NCBI RefSeq assembly: GCF_000526915.1 | Contig: NZ_JAGZ01000002.1 | Coordinates: 558,001-622,000, forward strand | Length of the DNA: 64,000 nucleotides | Direction of reading: 5' to 3' | From: Mycobacterium genavense ATCC 51234 | GTDB lineage: Bacteria > Actinomycetota > Actinomycetes > Mycobacteriales > Mycobacteriaceae | Shown: positions 1-9,579 of the stretch, one piece after another | Layout: every line of letters starts with the position of its first letter | How positions within the stretch are numbered: the first letter of the stretch is position 1 | Notes under the pieces: generated by a model | What the model saw: the letters and a program-made list of their open reading frames with translations, nothing else | Told to the model about the DNA's origin: nothing | The model's database searches: none | Made by a program: the position numbers and the translations under genes

Positions 1-1
1 T

Positions 2-781
2 TACACCTACGTGTCCACGATCGGGGTGGGCGACCAGATCAAGCCGGGTGCATTCGTCGAAGACGCCGACATCCGCGAGATCAGCCCCACCCGGCAGATC
101 AACGACAGCTACGCCAATGGCTACGGCAACAGCAAGTGGGCCGGGGAGGTGTTGCTGCGCGAGGCCAACGACCTGTGTGGCCTGCCCGTGGCGGTGTTCC
201 GCTGCGACATGATCCTGGCCGACACCAGCTACGCCGGCCAGCTCAACGTGCCGGACATGTTCACCCGCATGATGCTCAGCCTGGTGGCCACCGGCGTCGC
301 GCCGGGCTCGTTCTACGAGCGCGACGCCGACGGCAACCGGCAGCGGTCGCACTACGACGGCCTGCCGGTGGAGTTCATCGCCGAAGCGGTCGCGACGCTG
401 GGCGCGCAGAAAGTAGCGAGCTTCCAGACCTACCACGTGATGAACCCGTACGACGACGGCATCGGGATGGACGAGTTCGTCGATTGGCTGATCGCCGACG
501 GCAACGCGATCCAGCGCATCGACGACTACGGCGACTGGCTGCCGCGTTTCGAGACCGCCCTGCGCGGACTGCCCGAAAAGCAGCGCAACGCCTCGCTGCT
601 GCCGCTGTTGCACAACTACCAGGAGCCGGAGCGCCCGATCCGTGGGTCGATGGCCCCGACCGACCGGTTCCGGGCCGCCGTCCAGGACGCCAAGGTGGGC
701 CCCGACAAGGACATTCCGCACATCGGGGCGCCGATCATCGCCAAATACGTCAGCGACCTGCGACTGCTCGGGCTGTTGTAA
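2..781 (+). CDS. car: Carboxylic acid reductase, C-terminal reductase domain (5' end outside window)
   Basis: This is the 3' end of a large multidomain enzyme; the frame is open from base 2, so the start lies before the window. The visible 259 residues are the NADPH-dependent short-chain reductase domain that reduces a phosphopantetheine-bound acyl thioester to an aldehyde. The SDR catalytic Tyr and Lys are in YGNSK (about residue 41). The adenylation and carrier domains are not visible. It is the homologue of mycobacterial FadD9/CAR, which lies next to the ruvCAB operon in M. tuberculosis (recalled synteny). It ends in TAA and is followed by a strong hairpin. Nothing in the visible part looks damaged. 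Confidence 0.9.
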   Translation, partial: YTYVSTIGVGDQIKPGAFVEDADIREISPTRQINDSYANGYGNSKWAGEVLLREANDLCGLPVAVFRCDMILADTSYAGQLNVPDMFTRMMLSLVATGVAPGSFYERDADGNRQRSHYDGLPVEFIAEAVATLGAQKVASFQTYHVMNPYDDGIGMDEFVDWLIADGNAIQRIDDYGDWLPRFETALRGLPEKQRNASLLPLLHNYQEPERPIRGSMAPTDRFRAAVQDAKVGPDKDIPHIGAPIIAKYVSDLRLLGLL

Positions 782-790
782 ACGCCGACA

Positions 791-826
791 AAGCCGATCG
801 CCAGCTCACGGGCCGGCGATCGGCTT
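791..826 (+). terminator. Intrinsic-type hairpin after the carboxylic acid reductase gene
   Basis: AAGCCGATCGCC pairs perfectly with GGCGATCGGCTT (12 bp stem, 12-nt loop), 10 bases after the stop codon. There is no long U tract, as is usual for mycobacterial terminators. It can act in both directions and also faces the end of the small minus-strand ORF at 839. Confidence 0.7.
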
Positions 827-838
827 GTGCGCGATGCC

Positions 839-1000
839 CTAGCCTTGGGGATGCGGCCAGCGCAGGTATGCCGCGCCCGGCGCGGTGCCGGCGCGTTGCT
901 TGCGCCAACGCCCGGTCTTCGTATCCTCGGACGACTCCACCCGCGGAGTGGTCAGGGCGTCCGGCTCCACCTCACGGTGCGGCTCTTCCAGTCCCGACAT
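839..1000 (-). CDS. Small hydrophilic protein directly following a membrane protein gene
   Basis: A 53-residue ORF begins MSGLEEPHREVEPD and ends PHPQG. Its ATG follows the TAG stop of the upstream membrane protein with no intervening base (TAGATG), a classic reinitiation arrangement. The product is charged, rich in Glu, Arg and Pro, and has no membrane segment or recognised domain. The adjacency, the sensible composition and the stop just before the convergent terminator argue that it is a real gene. The function is unknown. Confidence 0.5.
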   Translation of the reverse strand: MSGLEEPHREVEPDALTTPRVESSEDTKTGRWRKQRAGTAPGAAYLRWPHPQG

Positions 1001-1534
1001 CTAGCCGGGCTCGCTGGCCGGGGGCGCAGCGGACCGCACCCGCGCCAGGGCTTCGATATCGCTGGCCAGTCGCACCGCCAGGCGCGCCAGCGCGATGCCG
1101 CCGATGAAGACGATCACGGCACCCAGACCCGAGAAGTACGAGATCTCGAGCGCGGCGCGCTTGCGGTCGGTCGCGGCGACCGGGTCGCCGGCCGACCCGA
1201 TCCCCAGCATCGGAGCGACCTCGCCGCCGATCACGAACCACCCGCCGGCCAGCACCGCCAGCCAGCCGCCCACGATCGCGTTGGCGCGATTCCCGGAGAA
1301 GATCAACAACAGGCCACCCAGCGCGGTCAGGCCGCCCGGGAGCACTTCGAGCCAGCCGCGTGCCGTGGTCCATGCCGACTCGCGGTCGGGTGTGTAGGCG
1401 AAATTGAAGTGAGGACCGACGAACGGTATCAACGCCCCCCAAGCACCAAGAACGATCAGGATCAACCCGCATACCGCCCCGCGCGAGCGTGGCATCCACA
1501 GCCTGCCCGGATGGCCGTCTTGTGCGTAACTCAT
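1001..1534 (-). CDS. Membrane protein of unknown function
   Basis: The 177-residue product has about four hydrophobic segments (near residues 20-40, 65-82, 86-108 and 135-155), a short basic N-terminus (MSYAQDGHPGRLWMPRSR) and a charged C-terminal tail. I recognise no domain. The ATG has a purine-rich AGGGGGA site upstream. It follows the DUF1304 gene on the same strand after about 70 bases and may be the distal part of the ruvCAB transcript. A 53-codon ORF starts immediately after its stop. Confidence 0.65.
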   Translation of the reverse strand: MSYAQDGHPGRLWMPRSRGAVCGLILIVLGAWGALIPFVGPHFNFAYTPDRESAWTTARGWLEVLPGGLTALGGLLLIFSGNRANAIVGGWLAVLAGGWFVIGGEVAPMLGIGSAGDPVAATDRKRAALEISYFSGLGAVIVFIGGIALARLAVRLASDIEALARVRSAAPPASEPG

Positions 1535-1606
1535 TGCATCCCCCTATTTGACGCCGGACTATTTCAGCACCGCCTGGGTACCCTGGGGTCCGCGCTTGTA
1601 ACCCGG

Positions 1607-1993
1607 CTACGTGGCCAGGCCGACGACCAGCAGCACGATCGAGATCAAAGGGAACGTGCCCTGCGTCACCGCGGCCCGGGCCTTGTCCGGTGCCGACACC
1701 ACCAGGACGACCGCGGCCGCGGCCATGGATCCGACGCCGGCGAAGACGAGCGCGGCCCCGATCGACCGGTGTCCCATCGCCACCTCGGCGATGCCGACGC
1801 CCGCGATAATCGCCAGGAACAGGTTGTAAAAACCCTGGTTGAAGGCGAGTAGCTGGGTGGTCTCGGCCTCCTCGGGCGTCGTGCCGAAGGCGGCGCGGGT
1901 CCGGGCCGAGGTCCAGGTGAACGACTCCATCGTGAAGATGTAGACGTGCAGCAGCGCCGCCAGCGCGGCGAAAACCAGGCCGGCGGTGATCAT
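1607..1993 (-). CDS. DUF1304 family membrane protein
   Basis: The 128-residue product is a small four-helix membrane protein. The N-terminal [20 protein letters not shown] and the internal [10 protein letters not shown] stretch are typical of DUF1304. The ATG overlaps the ruvB stop as ATGA, so translation is probably coupled and the gene belongs to the ruvCAB operon. A longer reading upstream is open but would run deep into ruvB, so the overlapping ATG is chosen. Its function is not established. Confidence 0.8.
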   Translation of the reverse strand: MITAGLVFAALAALLHVYIFTMESFTWTSARTRAAFGTTPEEAETTQLLAFNQGFYNLFLAIIAGVGIAEVAMGHRSIGAALVFAGVGSMAAAAVVLVVSAPDKARAAVTQGTFPLISIVLLVVGLAT

Positions 1994-3042
1994 TGGTCGA
2001 ACAGCCCCGGCTGGATGATTCCGGCCGGCGGTATCATGCCCAGGTGAGTCCAGGCCTGCGCGGTGGCCACCCGGCCGCGCGGCGTCCGCGCGACCATGCC
2101 GGCGCGTACCAGGAACGGCTCGCACACCTCCTCGACGGTGGTCGCCTCCTCCCCGACCGCCACCGCGAGCGTCGAAACCCCGACCGGGCCGCCGCCGAAG
2201 CTACGGGTCAGCGCCGACAGCACCGCCCGGTCCAACCGGTCCAGCCCGAGCTCGTCGACGTCGTACACCTCCAACGCGGACTTGGCGACGTCGCGGGTGA
2301 TCGCCCCGTCGGCGCGCACCTCGGCGAAGTCCCGGACCCGGCGCAGTAGCCGGTTGGCGATGCGTGGTGTGCCGCGGGAGCGCCGGGCGATCTCAGCGCC
2401 GGCTTCGGCGCCCAGCTCGATGCCGAGGATCCCGGCCGAACGCGCCAGCACCCGCTCCAGATCGGCCGGCTCGTAGAAGTCCATGTGCGCGGTGAAACCG
2501 AACCGGTCCCGCAGCGGCCCGGTCAGCGCGCCGGACCGGGTGGTCGCGCCGACCAGCGTGAACGGCGCCACCTCCAGCGGAATCGACGTCGCCCCTGGGC
2601 CTTTGCCCACCACCACGTCGACCCGGAAGTCCTCCATCGCCAGGTAGAGCATCTCCTCGGCCGGCCGCGCGATGCGGTGGATCTCGTCGATGAACAACAC
2701 GTCGTGCTCGACCAGATTGGACAGCATCGCGGCCAGGTCGCCGGCGCGCTCCAGCGCCGGCCCGGACGTCACCCTCAGCGAGGACCCCAATTCGGCGGCG
2801 ATGATCATCGCCAGCGACGTCTTGCCCAGCCCCGGCGGGCCGGACAGCAGAATGTGATCCGGTGTGCCGCCGCGGTTTTTGGCGCCTTCGAGCACCAGCT
2901 GCAGTTGTTCGCGCACCCGGGACTGGCCGATGAACTCCCGCAGCGAGCGGGGCCGCAGGCTGACGTCGATGTCGCCTTCTCCGACGGTCAGCGTCGGGGA
3001 CAGGTCGCGATCCGCGTACTCCTCGGAATCGTCGTCGCTCAT
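1990..3042 (-). CDS. ruvB: Holliday junction branch migration DNA helicase RuvB
   Basis: RuvB is the hexameric AAA+ motor that drives branch migration with RuvA. The 350-residue protein has a Walker A GPPGLGKT (68-75), Walker B FIDEIH (117-122), a sensor region GATTRSG and a C-terminal winged helix with TPRGR near the end. The length is normal for the family. The ATG overlaps the ruvA stop (ATGA), and its own stop overlaps the next gene. It is intact, unlike many genes further along the window. Confidence 0.97.
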   Translation of the reverse strand: MSDDDSEEYADRDLSPTLTVGEGDIDVSLRPRSLREFIGQSRVREQLQLVLEGAKNRGGTPDHILLSGPPGLGKTSLAMIIAAELGSSLRVTSGPALERAGDLAAMLSNLVEHDVLFIDEIHRIARPAEEMLYLAMEDFRVDVVVGKGPGATSIPLEVAPFTLVGATTRSGALTGPLRDRFGFTAHMDFYEPADLERVLARSAGILGIELGAEAGAEIARRSRGTPRIANRLLRRVRDFAEVRADGAITRDVAKSALEVYDVDELGLDRLDRAVLSALTRSFGGGPVGVSTLAVAVGEEATTVEEVCEPFLVRAGMVARTPRGRVATAQAWTHLGMIPPAGIIQPGLFDQ

Positions 3043-3644
3043 TTGGACTTACCCAGCAAGGACAGCGCGGCCCGTAGCGCGTCGGAAGTCGTTGGCTGCT
3101 CGCCCTTTTCGCGACTGGATGCCAGCACGCTGTCGGTGGCGTCCTCGGCCTGCTTGGCCGCGAAGCCCAGGCCGACCAGCGCTTCGACCACCGGGCCGCG
3201 CACCGCGTGGCCGTTGACGGTTGGTGCGGCCGCGGGCGCGCCGGTCGCACCGATCTTGTCGCGCAGTTCGAGAACCATGCGCTCGGCCCCGCGCTTGCCG
3301 ATGCCCGGCACCCGGGTCAGCGCGGTGACGTCGCCGTCGGCCAGCGCCTGGCGTAACGCCGCGGCGTCGTGCACGGCCAGGGTCGCCATTGCCAGCCGCG
3401 GCCCGACGCCCGACACCGACAGCAGCGTCAGGAACAGGTCGCGGGTGTCGCCGTCGACGAATCCGTACAGCGTCTGCGAATCCTCGCGCACGATCATCGC
3501 CGTGATCAGCCGGGCCTGCATGCCGCGGCGCAGCGTCGCCAGCGTCGACGGCGTCACGTTCACCCGGTAGCCGACGCCGCCGGCCTCGATCACCACATGA
3601 TCGAGTGCCACGTCGAGCACCTCACCGCGCACCGAGGCGATCAT
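3039..3644 (-). CDS. ruvA: Holliday junction DNA-binding protein RuvA
   Basis: The 201-residue protein has the N-terminal OB fold (MIASVRGEV to about residue 65), helix-hairpin-helix motifs (VSGVGPRLA and [12 protein letters not shown]) and the C-terminal RuvB-contact domain ([10 protein letters not shown] onward). The ATG at 3644 overlaps the ruvC stop as ATGA and matches the family start; a 32-residue upstream extension is only open frame inside ruvC. It tetramerises on four-way junctions and recruits RuvB. Confidence 0.97.
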   Translation of the reverse strand: MIASVRGEVLDVALDHVVIEAGGVGYRVNVTPSTLATLRRGMQARLITAMIVREDSQTLYGFVDGDTRDLFLTLLSVSGVGPRLAMATLAVHDAAALRQALADGDVTALTRVPGIGKRGAERMVLELRDKIGATGAPAAAPTVNGHAVRGPVVEALVGLGFAAKQAEDATDSVLASSREKGEQPTTSDALRAALSLLGKSK

Positions 3645-4195
3645 CGAGCCGCCTTCAGCCTGGCGGTGTACTTGCGGCGCGCCTCGGCCGCGAGCGCCTC
3701 CGCCTTGTCCATCCGGGCCAGCATCGGCGCCCTGAAGCAATGGCAGATGGCCAGCGCCAGCGCGTCGGCGGCGTCGGCCGGCGTCGGTTTGGCTTGCAGC
3801 GCAAGGATTCTGGTGACCATCGCGGTGACCTGAGCCTTGTCGGCGGTGCCGTTGCCGGTGACCGCGGCCTTGACCTCACTGGGGGTATGGAAGTGCACGT
3901 CGATATCCCGTTTGGCCGCCACGACCGCGATCACCCCGCCGGCCTGCGCGGTGCCCATCACGGTGGACACGTTGTGCTGGGCGAACACCCGCTCGATCGC
4001 GATGACATCGGGCTGATGCGTGTCCAGCCAGTGCTCGACGGCGTCGTTGATGGTCAGCAGTCGTCTGGGCAGCGCGGTATCCGACGGGGTGCGGACCACG
4101 TCGACGTCCAGCGCGACGATGTCCCGGCCGCGCCCGCTTTCGACCACGGACAGCCCGCATCGGGTCAGTCCGGGGTCGACGCCCATCACGCGCAT
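3641..4195 (-). CDS. ruvC: Crossover junction endodeoxyribonuclease RuvC
   Basis: The 184-residue RNase H-fold resolvase begins [14 protein letters not shown], with the first catalytic Asp in VDPG, the conserved Glu in AIERVF and further acidic residues near [10 protein letters not shown]. The start at 4195 gives the usual family length; the open frame runs 31 residues upstream without similarity. It is the first gene of ruvC-ruvA-ruvB-DUF1304, linked by 4-base overlaps. It is divergent from the DUF2617 gene, with about 145 bases between. Confidence 0.96.
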   Translation of the reverse strand: MRVMGVDPGLTRCGLSVVESGRGRDIVALDVDVVRTPSDTALPRRLLTINDAVEHWLDTHQPDVIAIERVFAQHNVSTVMGTAQAGGVIAVVAAKRDIDVHFHTPSEVKAAVTGNGTADKAQVTAMVTRILALQAKPTPADAADALALAICHCFRAPMLARMDKAEALAAEARRKYTARLKAAR

Positions 4196-4340
4196 AGCAT
4201 GCTCCAACCTAGTACCGAACAGCTGTTCGATAGCGTAGCGGTCGAGTGCGACGGCACCGCACTCCGACACGCGGCCCGAATCCGGCAAAGCTGTTAACTT
4301 AAGCCGACGTTCGCTTCACCGCGGCGACGGAAGGGTTTGC

Positions 4341-4844
4341 GTGCCGCTCTATCAGCTCGCCGTCGACCCGGCAGATGTATCCGGGGCGGCGCGTCGGCTG
4401 CGCCTCAACGCTCCCGCGCCGGTGCCGCTGGCCCGCCACCGGCTGTGTCATGCCGACGGCGGCGCGCTGACACTCGCCGTTCTGGGCGCCTCGCATCTGG
4501 TCACCGTCGAGCACGCCGCGGCCGATTTCTCCGAACAAGTGTCGTGCGCCACCGACGGTCCGGCGGACACGCTGCCCGAGCACGCCGACGGCCCCGGCTA
4601 CCGCTTGGAGTCTTGCACCCGCACGCACGACGAGCCGGAATTTCGCGGGCTCGCACGCCAGCTGCGCAGCCACTGCGCGACCGAAACCGGTTGGCTGGGC
4701 GGCACCTTCCCCGGCGACGACGCCGCGCTGACCGTGCTGGCGGCCCGCGCCGACGGCATCGGCTGGCGCTGGCACACCTGGCATCTGTACCCGGCGGCGC
4801 GCGGCGGGACCGTGGTGCGCACGGCCAGCCGGTGGCGACCGTGA
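4341..4844 (+). CDS. DUF2617 family protein
   Basis: The 167-residue soluble protein has several His, Cys and Trp residues (for example WHTWHLYP near the C-terminus). I assign DUF2617 from its overall pattern and its place next to ruvC. In M. tuberculosis the equivalent gene (Rv2598, from memory) lies in a cluster with DUF4247, DUF350 and spermidine synthase genes. Here it stands alone, immediately before the convergent yebC. The ATG is preceded by a weak GGAAGG site. The function is unknown. Confidence 0.7.
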   Translation: MPLYQLAVDPADVSGAARRLRLNAPAPVPLARHRLCHADGGALTLAVLGASHLVTVEHAAADFSEQVSCATDGPADTLPEHADGPGYRLESCTRTHDEPEFRGLARQLRSHCATETGWLGGTFPGDDAALTVLAARADGIGWRWHTWHLYPAARGGTVVRTASRWRP

Positions 4845-4855
4845 GCCCGCTTTAG

Positions 4856-5611
4856 TCAGTCCTCGTCGAGGGCGGCCAGCACCTCGTCGGACAGGTCGAC
4901 GTTGGTCCAGACGTTCTGCACATCGTCGCTGTCCTCCAGCGCGTCGACCAGCTTGAACACCTTGCGGGCGCCTTCCACGTCGACCGGCACGCTGACCGAC
5001 GGCTGGAAGCTCGCCTCGGCGGAGTCGTAGTCGATGCCGGCCTCCTGCAGCGCGGTGCGCACCGCGACCAGGTCGCTCGGCTCGGAGATGATCTCGAAGC
5101 TCTCGCCCAGGTCGTTGACGTCCTCGGCGCCGGCGTCCAGCACGGCGCTCAGCACGTCGTCCTCGGACAGGCCGTTTTTCTCCAGCGTGACCACACCCTT
5201 GCGGGTGAACAGGTACGACACCGACCCCGGGTCGGCCATGTTGCCGCCGTTGCGGGTCACCGCCACCCGGACCTCGCCGGCCGCGCGGTTGCGGTTGTCG
5301 GTGAGGCACTCGATCAGTACCGCCACGCCGTTGGGCCCATAGCCCTCGTACATGATGGTCTGGTAGTCGGCGCCGCCGGCTTCCTCACCGGCGCCGCGCT
5401 TGCGGGCCCGCTCGATGTTGTCGTTGGGCACCGAGGTCTTCTTGGCCTTCTGGATGGCGTCGTACAGCGTCGGGTTGCCCGCCGGGTCGCCACCGCCGGT
5501 ACGCGCGGCGACCTCGATGTTCTTGATCAGCCGGGCGAACTCCTTACCGCGGCGCGCGTCTTTGACGGCCTTCTGGTGCTTGGTCGTGGCCCACTTCGAA
5601 TGGCCGCTCAT
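4856..5611 (-). CDS. YebC/PmpR family protein
   Basis: The 251-residue protein begins [19 protein letters not shown], the YebC signature, with [14 protein letters not shown] in the middle. Members have been described as transcriptional regulators and more recently as factors that help ribosomes through polyproline stretches; which applies here cannot be told. The length is normal. It converges with the DUF2617 gene, whose stop is 11 bases away. It corresponds to Rv2603c. Confidence 0.93.
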   Translation of the reverse strand: MSGHSKWATTKHQKAVKDARRGKEFARLIKNIEVAARTGGGDPAGNPTLYDAIQKAKKTSVPNDNIERARKRGAGEEAGGADYQTIMYEGYGPNGVAVLIECLTDNRNRAAGEVRVAVTRNGGNMADPGSVSYLFTRKGVVTLEKNGLSEDDVLSAVLDAGAEDVNDLGESFEIISEPSDLVAVRTALQEAGIDYDSAEASFQPSVSVPVDVEGARKVFKLVDALEDSDDVQNVWTNVDLSDEVLAALDED

Positions 5612-5747
5612 CGCCGTCCTACCTCAAACTTTCTTGTTGCGCTCGTCGTGTACAGCCAGACGAGTCTACGTGGACGAGCGGCATCGGGCCCCACGCGGCC
5701 GTCGGCCGGCAGGTTTCGCGGGCCGCGATTCGGGTGAAGCTAAGCGC

Positions 5748-5891
5748 ATGACGAAAGAACCCGAGGACGCCCGGGAGTCGACCGAGCAGCAGCGGCGACA
5801 GCAGGATCAGCTGGAACACCGGCACGACGACCCGGACGCGCCGGGCTTGCGGCAGTCCCAGCGCAACCTCCCGGACGAGAGCACCCGCTAG
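5748..5891 (+). CDS. Small, very hydrophilic protein (uncertain)
   Basis: A 47-residue [18 protein letters not shown] onward, is almost entirely charged or polar and likely disordered. Its TAG stop shares the four bases CTAG (5888-5891) with the stop of convergent pdxT. Similar four-base shared stops occur three more times in this window between well-supported genes, which slightly favours this being real. No domain is recognised and no good ribosome-binding site is visible. Confidence 0.4.
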   Translation: MTKEPEDARESTEQQRRQQDQLEHRHDDPDAPGLRQSQRNLPDESTR

Positions 5892-6484
5892 CCGCGGCCC
5901 CCGACCATGTCGACGAACAGCCGATGGATGCGCCGGTCCCCCGTCATCTCCGGGTGAAACGCCGTCGCCAGCATCGGCCCCTGCCGGACCGCGACCGGGT
6001 GGCCCGCGGCCGTGGCCAGCACCCGCACGCCCTCGCCCACCCGCTCGACCCACGGCGCCCGGATGAACACCGCCCGCACCGGGCCATCCAGGCCCGCAAA
6101 CTCGACATCGCCTTCGAACGAATCGACCTGCCGCCCAAAAGCGTTGCGCCGCACCGTCATATCGATCGCGCGTAGCGGCAGCGCCTGACGTCCGTTGGCG
6201 CCGGCGTCGAGGATCTCGCTGGCCAGCATGATCATTCCGGCGCACGCGCCGTAAGCCGCCAGCCCGGCGGCCAGGCGCGCGCGCAACGGCTCGAGCAGGT
6301 CGAGATCGAGCAGCAGGTGGCTCATCGTGGTGGATTCCCCGCCCGGGATGACCAGCCCGTCGATGGTCTCGATCTCGCCCCGGCGGCGCACCGGCAAGGG
6401 CTCTGCCCCGGCCTCGCGCAGCGCCGCCAGATGCTCGCGGGTGTCGCCCTGCAGCGCCAAGACGCCGATCCGCGGCCGGCTCAC
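5888..6484 (-). CDS. pdxT: Pyridoxal 5'-phosphate synthase glutaminase subunit PdxT
   Basis: The 198-residue class I glutamine amidotransferase supplies ammonia to PdxS for de novo PLP synthesis. It has the N-terminal [10 protein letters not shown], the PGGEST loop, the nucleophile Cys in YGACAGM and the His-Glu pair in FHPEM. The start is GTG at 6484, overlapping the tesB stop as GTGA; the open frame upstream lies inside tesB. The thioesterase gene tesB sits between the two PLP synthase genes, as in M. tuberculosis. Confidence 0.95.
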   Translation of the reverse strand: MSRPRIGVLALQGDTREHLAALREAGAEPLPVRRRGEIETIDGLVIPGGESTTMSHLLLDLDLLEPLRARLAAGLAAYGACAGMIMLASEILDAGANGRQALPLRAIDMTVRRNAFGRQVDSFEGDVEFAGLDGPVRAVFIRAPWVERVGEGVRVLATAAGHPVAVRQGPMLATAFHPEMTGDRRIHRLFVDMVGGRG

Positions 6485-7317
6485 GGCTGGTGTCCCCGCT
6501 TGAAGCGGGTCAGCCCCTCCTGCATGACCGCCGCGACCATCTCGCCGGACTGGGTGAAGATCTTGCCCTGGCACAGCGAACGACCGCCGCTGGCCGACGG
6601 CGAGGACTGGTCGTAGAGCAGCCACTCGTCGGCCCGAAATGCGCGCATGAACCACATCGCGTGGTCCAGCGATGCCACCTGCAGATGCTCGCGCACGTCG
6701 AGGTGGGTGACCTGCGCCGAGCCCAGCAGCGTGAGGTCGCTCATGTAGGCCAGCGCGCAGATGTGCAGCACCGGGTCGTCCGGCAGTGGGTCCCGATGAC
6801 GGAACCACACCTGCTGCTGAGATGCCTTGCCGGGCAACAACTCCAGGCGGTCCCGCGGCACGATGCAGACGTCCCACTCCTCGAACTGCTTGAAGCCGGC
6901 GTCGTCGAAGACCTTGATCGAGTCCAGGCCGGGCAGGCCGTCGGGCGGCGTCGCGAACGGCATCGCGTCCTGGTGGTGGATGCCTTCCTGATCGGTCTGG
7001 AAGGACGCTCCCATGCTGAAGATGATCTCCCCGTGCTGGATCGCGTTGACCCGCCGGGTGGCGAACGATCCGCCGTCGCGGGTGCGCTCCACGATGAAAA
7101 CCGTGGGCGCCAAGGCATCTCCGGGCCGCAGGAAATAGCCGTGCAGCGAGTGCACCTGGTAGCGCGGGTCGACGGTGCGCACCGCCGAGACCAGCGACTG
7201 ACCGGCCACGTGGCCGCCGAAGGTGCGCTGCATGAATCCCGACTCCGGGCTGAAGACGCTGCCGCGGTAGATGTTGACCTCGAGTTGTTCGAGATCAAGG
7301 ATCTGTTCGATCGCCAC
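6481..7317 (-). CDS. tesB: Acyl-CoA thioesterase II (TesB)
   Basis: The 278-residue double-hotdog thioesterase hydrolyses acyl-CoA to free fatty acid and CoA. Recognisable parts are [18 protein letters not shown] sequence near residue 55 (here [14 protein letters not shown]), [12 protein letters not shown], and the C-terminal LDHAMWFMR with the TesB Asp-Thr-Gln active-site region around SDLTLLG and [18 protein letters not shown]. The length is normal. It follows pdxS by 9 bases and overlaps pdxT by 4, forming an operon. Confidence 0.94.
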   Translation of the reverse strand: MAIEQILDLEQLEVNIYRGSVFSPESGFMQRTFGGHVAGQSLVSAVRTVDPRYQVHSLHGYFLRPGDALAPTVFIVERTRDGGSFATRRVNAIQHGEIIFSMGASFQTDQEGIHHQDAMPFATPPDGLPGLDSIKVFDDAGFKQFEEWDVCIVPRDRLELLPGKASQQQVWFRHRDPLPDDPVLHICALAYMSDLTLLGSAQVTHLDVREHLQVASLDHAMWFMRAFRADEWLLYDQSSPSASGGRSLCQGKIFTQSGEMVAAVMQEGLTRFKRGHQP

Positions 7318-7326
7318 GAACTGTTT

Positions 7327-8235
7327 TTACCAGCCGCGCTCGGCCAGGCGGTGCGGCTGCGCGATCTGCTCGACGTTGATGCCCACCATCGGTTCGCCCA
7401 GGCCGCGAGAAACCTTGGCCAGCACGTCCGGATCGTCGAAAAACGTGGTGGCCTTGACGATCGCGGCGGCGCGCTGCGCGGGATCGCCGGACTTGAAGAT
7501 GCCCGAGCCGACGAACACGCCCTCGGCACCGAGCTGCATCATCATCGCGGCGTCGGCCGGTGTGGCGATGCCGCCGGCGGTGAACAGCGTGACCGGCAGC
7601 TTGCCCGCCCGGGCCACCTCGACGACGAGCTCGTAGGGCGCCTGCAATTCCTTTGCGGCAACGAACAATTCGTCGTGCGACAAGGACGTCAGGCGACGGA
7701 TCTCGCCGCCGATCGCGCGCATGTGCGTGGTCGCGTTGGACACGTCACCGGTGCCGGCCTCACCCTTCGACCGGATCATGGCCGCGCCCTCGCTGATGCG
7801 CCGCAGTGCCTCACCGAGATTGGTGGCCCCGCACACGAACGGCACGGTGAACTTCCACTTGTCGATGTGGTGGGTGTAGTCGGCGGGGGTGAGCACCTCG
7901 GATTCGTCGACGTAGTCCACGCCGAGGCTCTGCAGGATCTGGGCTTCCACGAAATGCCCGATGCGCGCCTTGGCCATCACCGGGATCGTCACCGCGGAGA
8001 TGATGCCCTCGATCATGTCGGGGTCGCTCATCCGGGACACGCCGCCCTGAGCGCGGATGTCTGCGGGTACCCGCTCTAGCGCCATGACCGCGACGGCGCC
8101 GGCGCCCTCCGCGATTCGGGCCTGCTCCGGGGTGACGACGTCCATGATGACGCCGCCCTTGAGCATCTCGGCCATGCCGCGCTTGACGCGCGCCGTTCCG
8201 GTCACTGGCTGGCCCGACTGTGCGCCGCTGTCCAC
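7327..8235 (-). CDS. pdxS: Pyridoxal 5'-phosphate synthase lyase subunit PdxS
   Basis: The 302-residue TIM-barrel enzyme condenses ribose 5-phosphate, glyceraldehyde 3-phosphate and ammonia into PLP. It is highly conserved: [16 protein letters not shown], the Schiff-base lysines in MAKARIGHF and [11 protein letters not shown], and [17 protein letters not shown] chose the GTG at 8235, preceded by GGAGAGAAGGGG and giving the length of the M. tuberculosis protein; an in-frame ATG lies 8 codons upstream. It is the first gene of pdxS-tesB-pdxT. The pdxH gene expected upstream in M. tuberculosis is absent here. Confidence 0.95.
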   Translation of the reverse strand: MDSGAQSGQPVTGTARVKRGMAEMLKGGVIMDVVTPEQARIAEGAGAVAVMALERVPADIRAQGGVSRMSDPDMIEGIISAVTIPVMAKARIGHFVEAQILQSLGVDYVDESEVLTPADYTHHIDKWKFTVPFVCGATNLGEALRRISEGAAMIRSKGEAGTGDVSNATTHMRAIGGEIRRLTSLSHDELFVAAKELQAPYELVVEVARAGKLPVTLFTAGGIATPADAAMMMQLGAEGVFVGSGIFKSGDPAQRAAAIVKATTFFDDPDVLAKVSRGLGEPMVGINVEQIAQPHRLAERGW

Positions 8236-8846
8236 TAGCCCCTTCTCTCCTCGAACCATCGCGCTTCCACTCTAGTGGTGCGAGGCAACCGAGTTTGCCC
8301 ATCGTTTGGCGACGGAAGTTCGACATCTGTTCAGCAGAGTGGTGCGGCGACGTCGACATTGTGCTACATATTGCGGCAGCTATTTGCGCAGGCCGTAGCA
8401 GCTGGTGCGAATCAAAGGGCGGCATCCCTGCCCACACCCGCCGTCGCGGTTGGCCGAGAAGAGGCTCGGGGATGTTGCCGGATTTCGTGCTGCTACCGCC
8501 GGAGATCAATTCTGCGCGCATGTATGCCGGGCCCCGATCGGGGACGATCTGGGCCGCGGCCGAGGGGTGGGACATGTTGGCCGCTCCGCTGGCCGCGGCG
8601 GCCAGTTCCTTCCAGGCGACGGTGTCGACGCTGACCGGTGGGCCGTGGCAGGGGCCGGCGTCGACGATGATGGTCGCGGCGGCCATGCCGTATGTGCAGT
8701 GGTTGACCGCGACCTCGGCAAAGGCGGAGCTGCTGGCCAACCAGGCCCGCTTGTCGGCGGGCGCGTTCGAGGCGGCGTTTACCGCGACGGTGCCCCCGAG
8801 GTCGTCGCGGCCAACCGTGCCTGCTGACGACGCTGATCGCGACGAA

Positions 8847-8874
8847 CATCCTGGGTCAAACATCCTGGGTCAAA
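8847..8874. repeat. 14-bp perfect tandem duplication in the PPE gene
   Basis: CATCCTGGGTCAAA occurs twice head to tail. The native coding is ATNILGQNT; the duplication adds 14 bases (+2 in frame) and offsets two nearby single-base losses. Confidence 0.95.
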
Positions 8875-9382
8875 ACACCGCGGCCATCGCGACGACCGAG
8901 GCCGAGTACGCGCAGATGTGGGCTCAGGACGTGGCGGCGATGACGGGCTACGACGCCGCCACCACGGCCGCCCAGGCCGGGTGGACACCGTTCGGCGCGC
9001 CGCCCCTGACGCTGTTTAGCCTGCCGCCCGCCCCCACCTACCCGTCGCTGCTTGACCAGCTGATCAACTCGTTGTTCCAGTCGATGACGCAGCAGCTGAT
9101 GAATCCGATGTCGCAACTGCAGATGCTCTCGACGCCGGCCCAGTTCGCGATGGAACCGATGCAAATGGCGATGAGCCAGCTCATGTCCGGCGCGAATCCG
9201 TTGCTGAGCGGCGGCCTCCCGGCGATCAATCCGGTGCTGGCATCGGCGGTCAGTCCCGCGGTGGGCGCCCCGGGCACGGCACAGCTCACGGGCAGCGTGG
9301 TCACCGCGGGTGTGGGCCAGGCCGCCCCTATCGGGGCGCTGTCCGTGCCGGCGACCTGGGCCAGCACCGCGCAGGCGGCGGC

Positions 9383-9420
9383 CCCCGCGGTCACCGGCGG
9401 GCCCCGCGGTCACCGGCGGG
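9383..9420. repeat. 19-bp perfect tandem duplication in the PPE gene
   Basis: CCCCGCGGTCACCGGCGGG occurs twice in tandem, adding one base to the frame. Removing one copy restores PAVTGGPAAAAAPVSAT and a C-terminus ending at 9564. Confidence 0.95.
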
Positions 9421-9579
9421 CCCGCCGCCGCGGCGGCTCCCGTCTCGGCGACCGCGACCTCCACGCCGTACGTGCCGCCGATGAAGGTGCCCGGACGGTT
9501 GATCGGTGCCGTCGCTCCGGCGGCCGCACGCAAGGGTTTGGCGCCCCGCCCGGTGCTGGACTAGCCAGGCGGATCCCCG

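Larger units (their letters stand above)
8472..9564 (+). pseudogene. PPE family protein, multiply frameshifted
   Basis: The N-terminus MLPDFVLLPPEINSARMYAG carries the Pro-Pro-Glu motif, with the usual helical bundle (GPWQGPAS) following. Comparing the three frames shows four lesions. One base is lost in a G run near 8797 and one in a C run near 8822. A perfect 14-bp duplication at 8847-8874 brings the frame back, leaving about 20 aberrant residues in place of the conserved ATNILGQNT helix. A perfect 19-bp duplication at 9383-9420 then shifts the C-terminus. Undoing all four gives 353 residues ending KGLAPRPVLD. It precedes a PE gene by 15 bases, the usual PPE/PE pairing. Confidence 0.85.

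Noticed and set aside
6485..6877. A 131-residue N-terminal extension of PdxT
   Set aside because: It lies inside tesB, and the GTG at 6484 gives the exact family length with a GTGA overlap.
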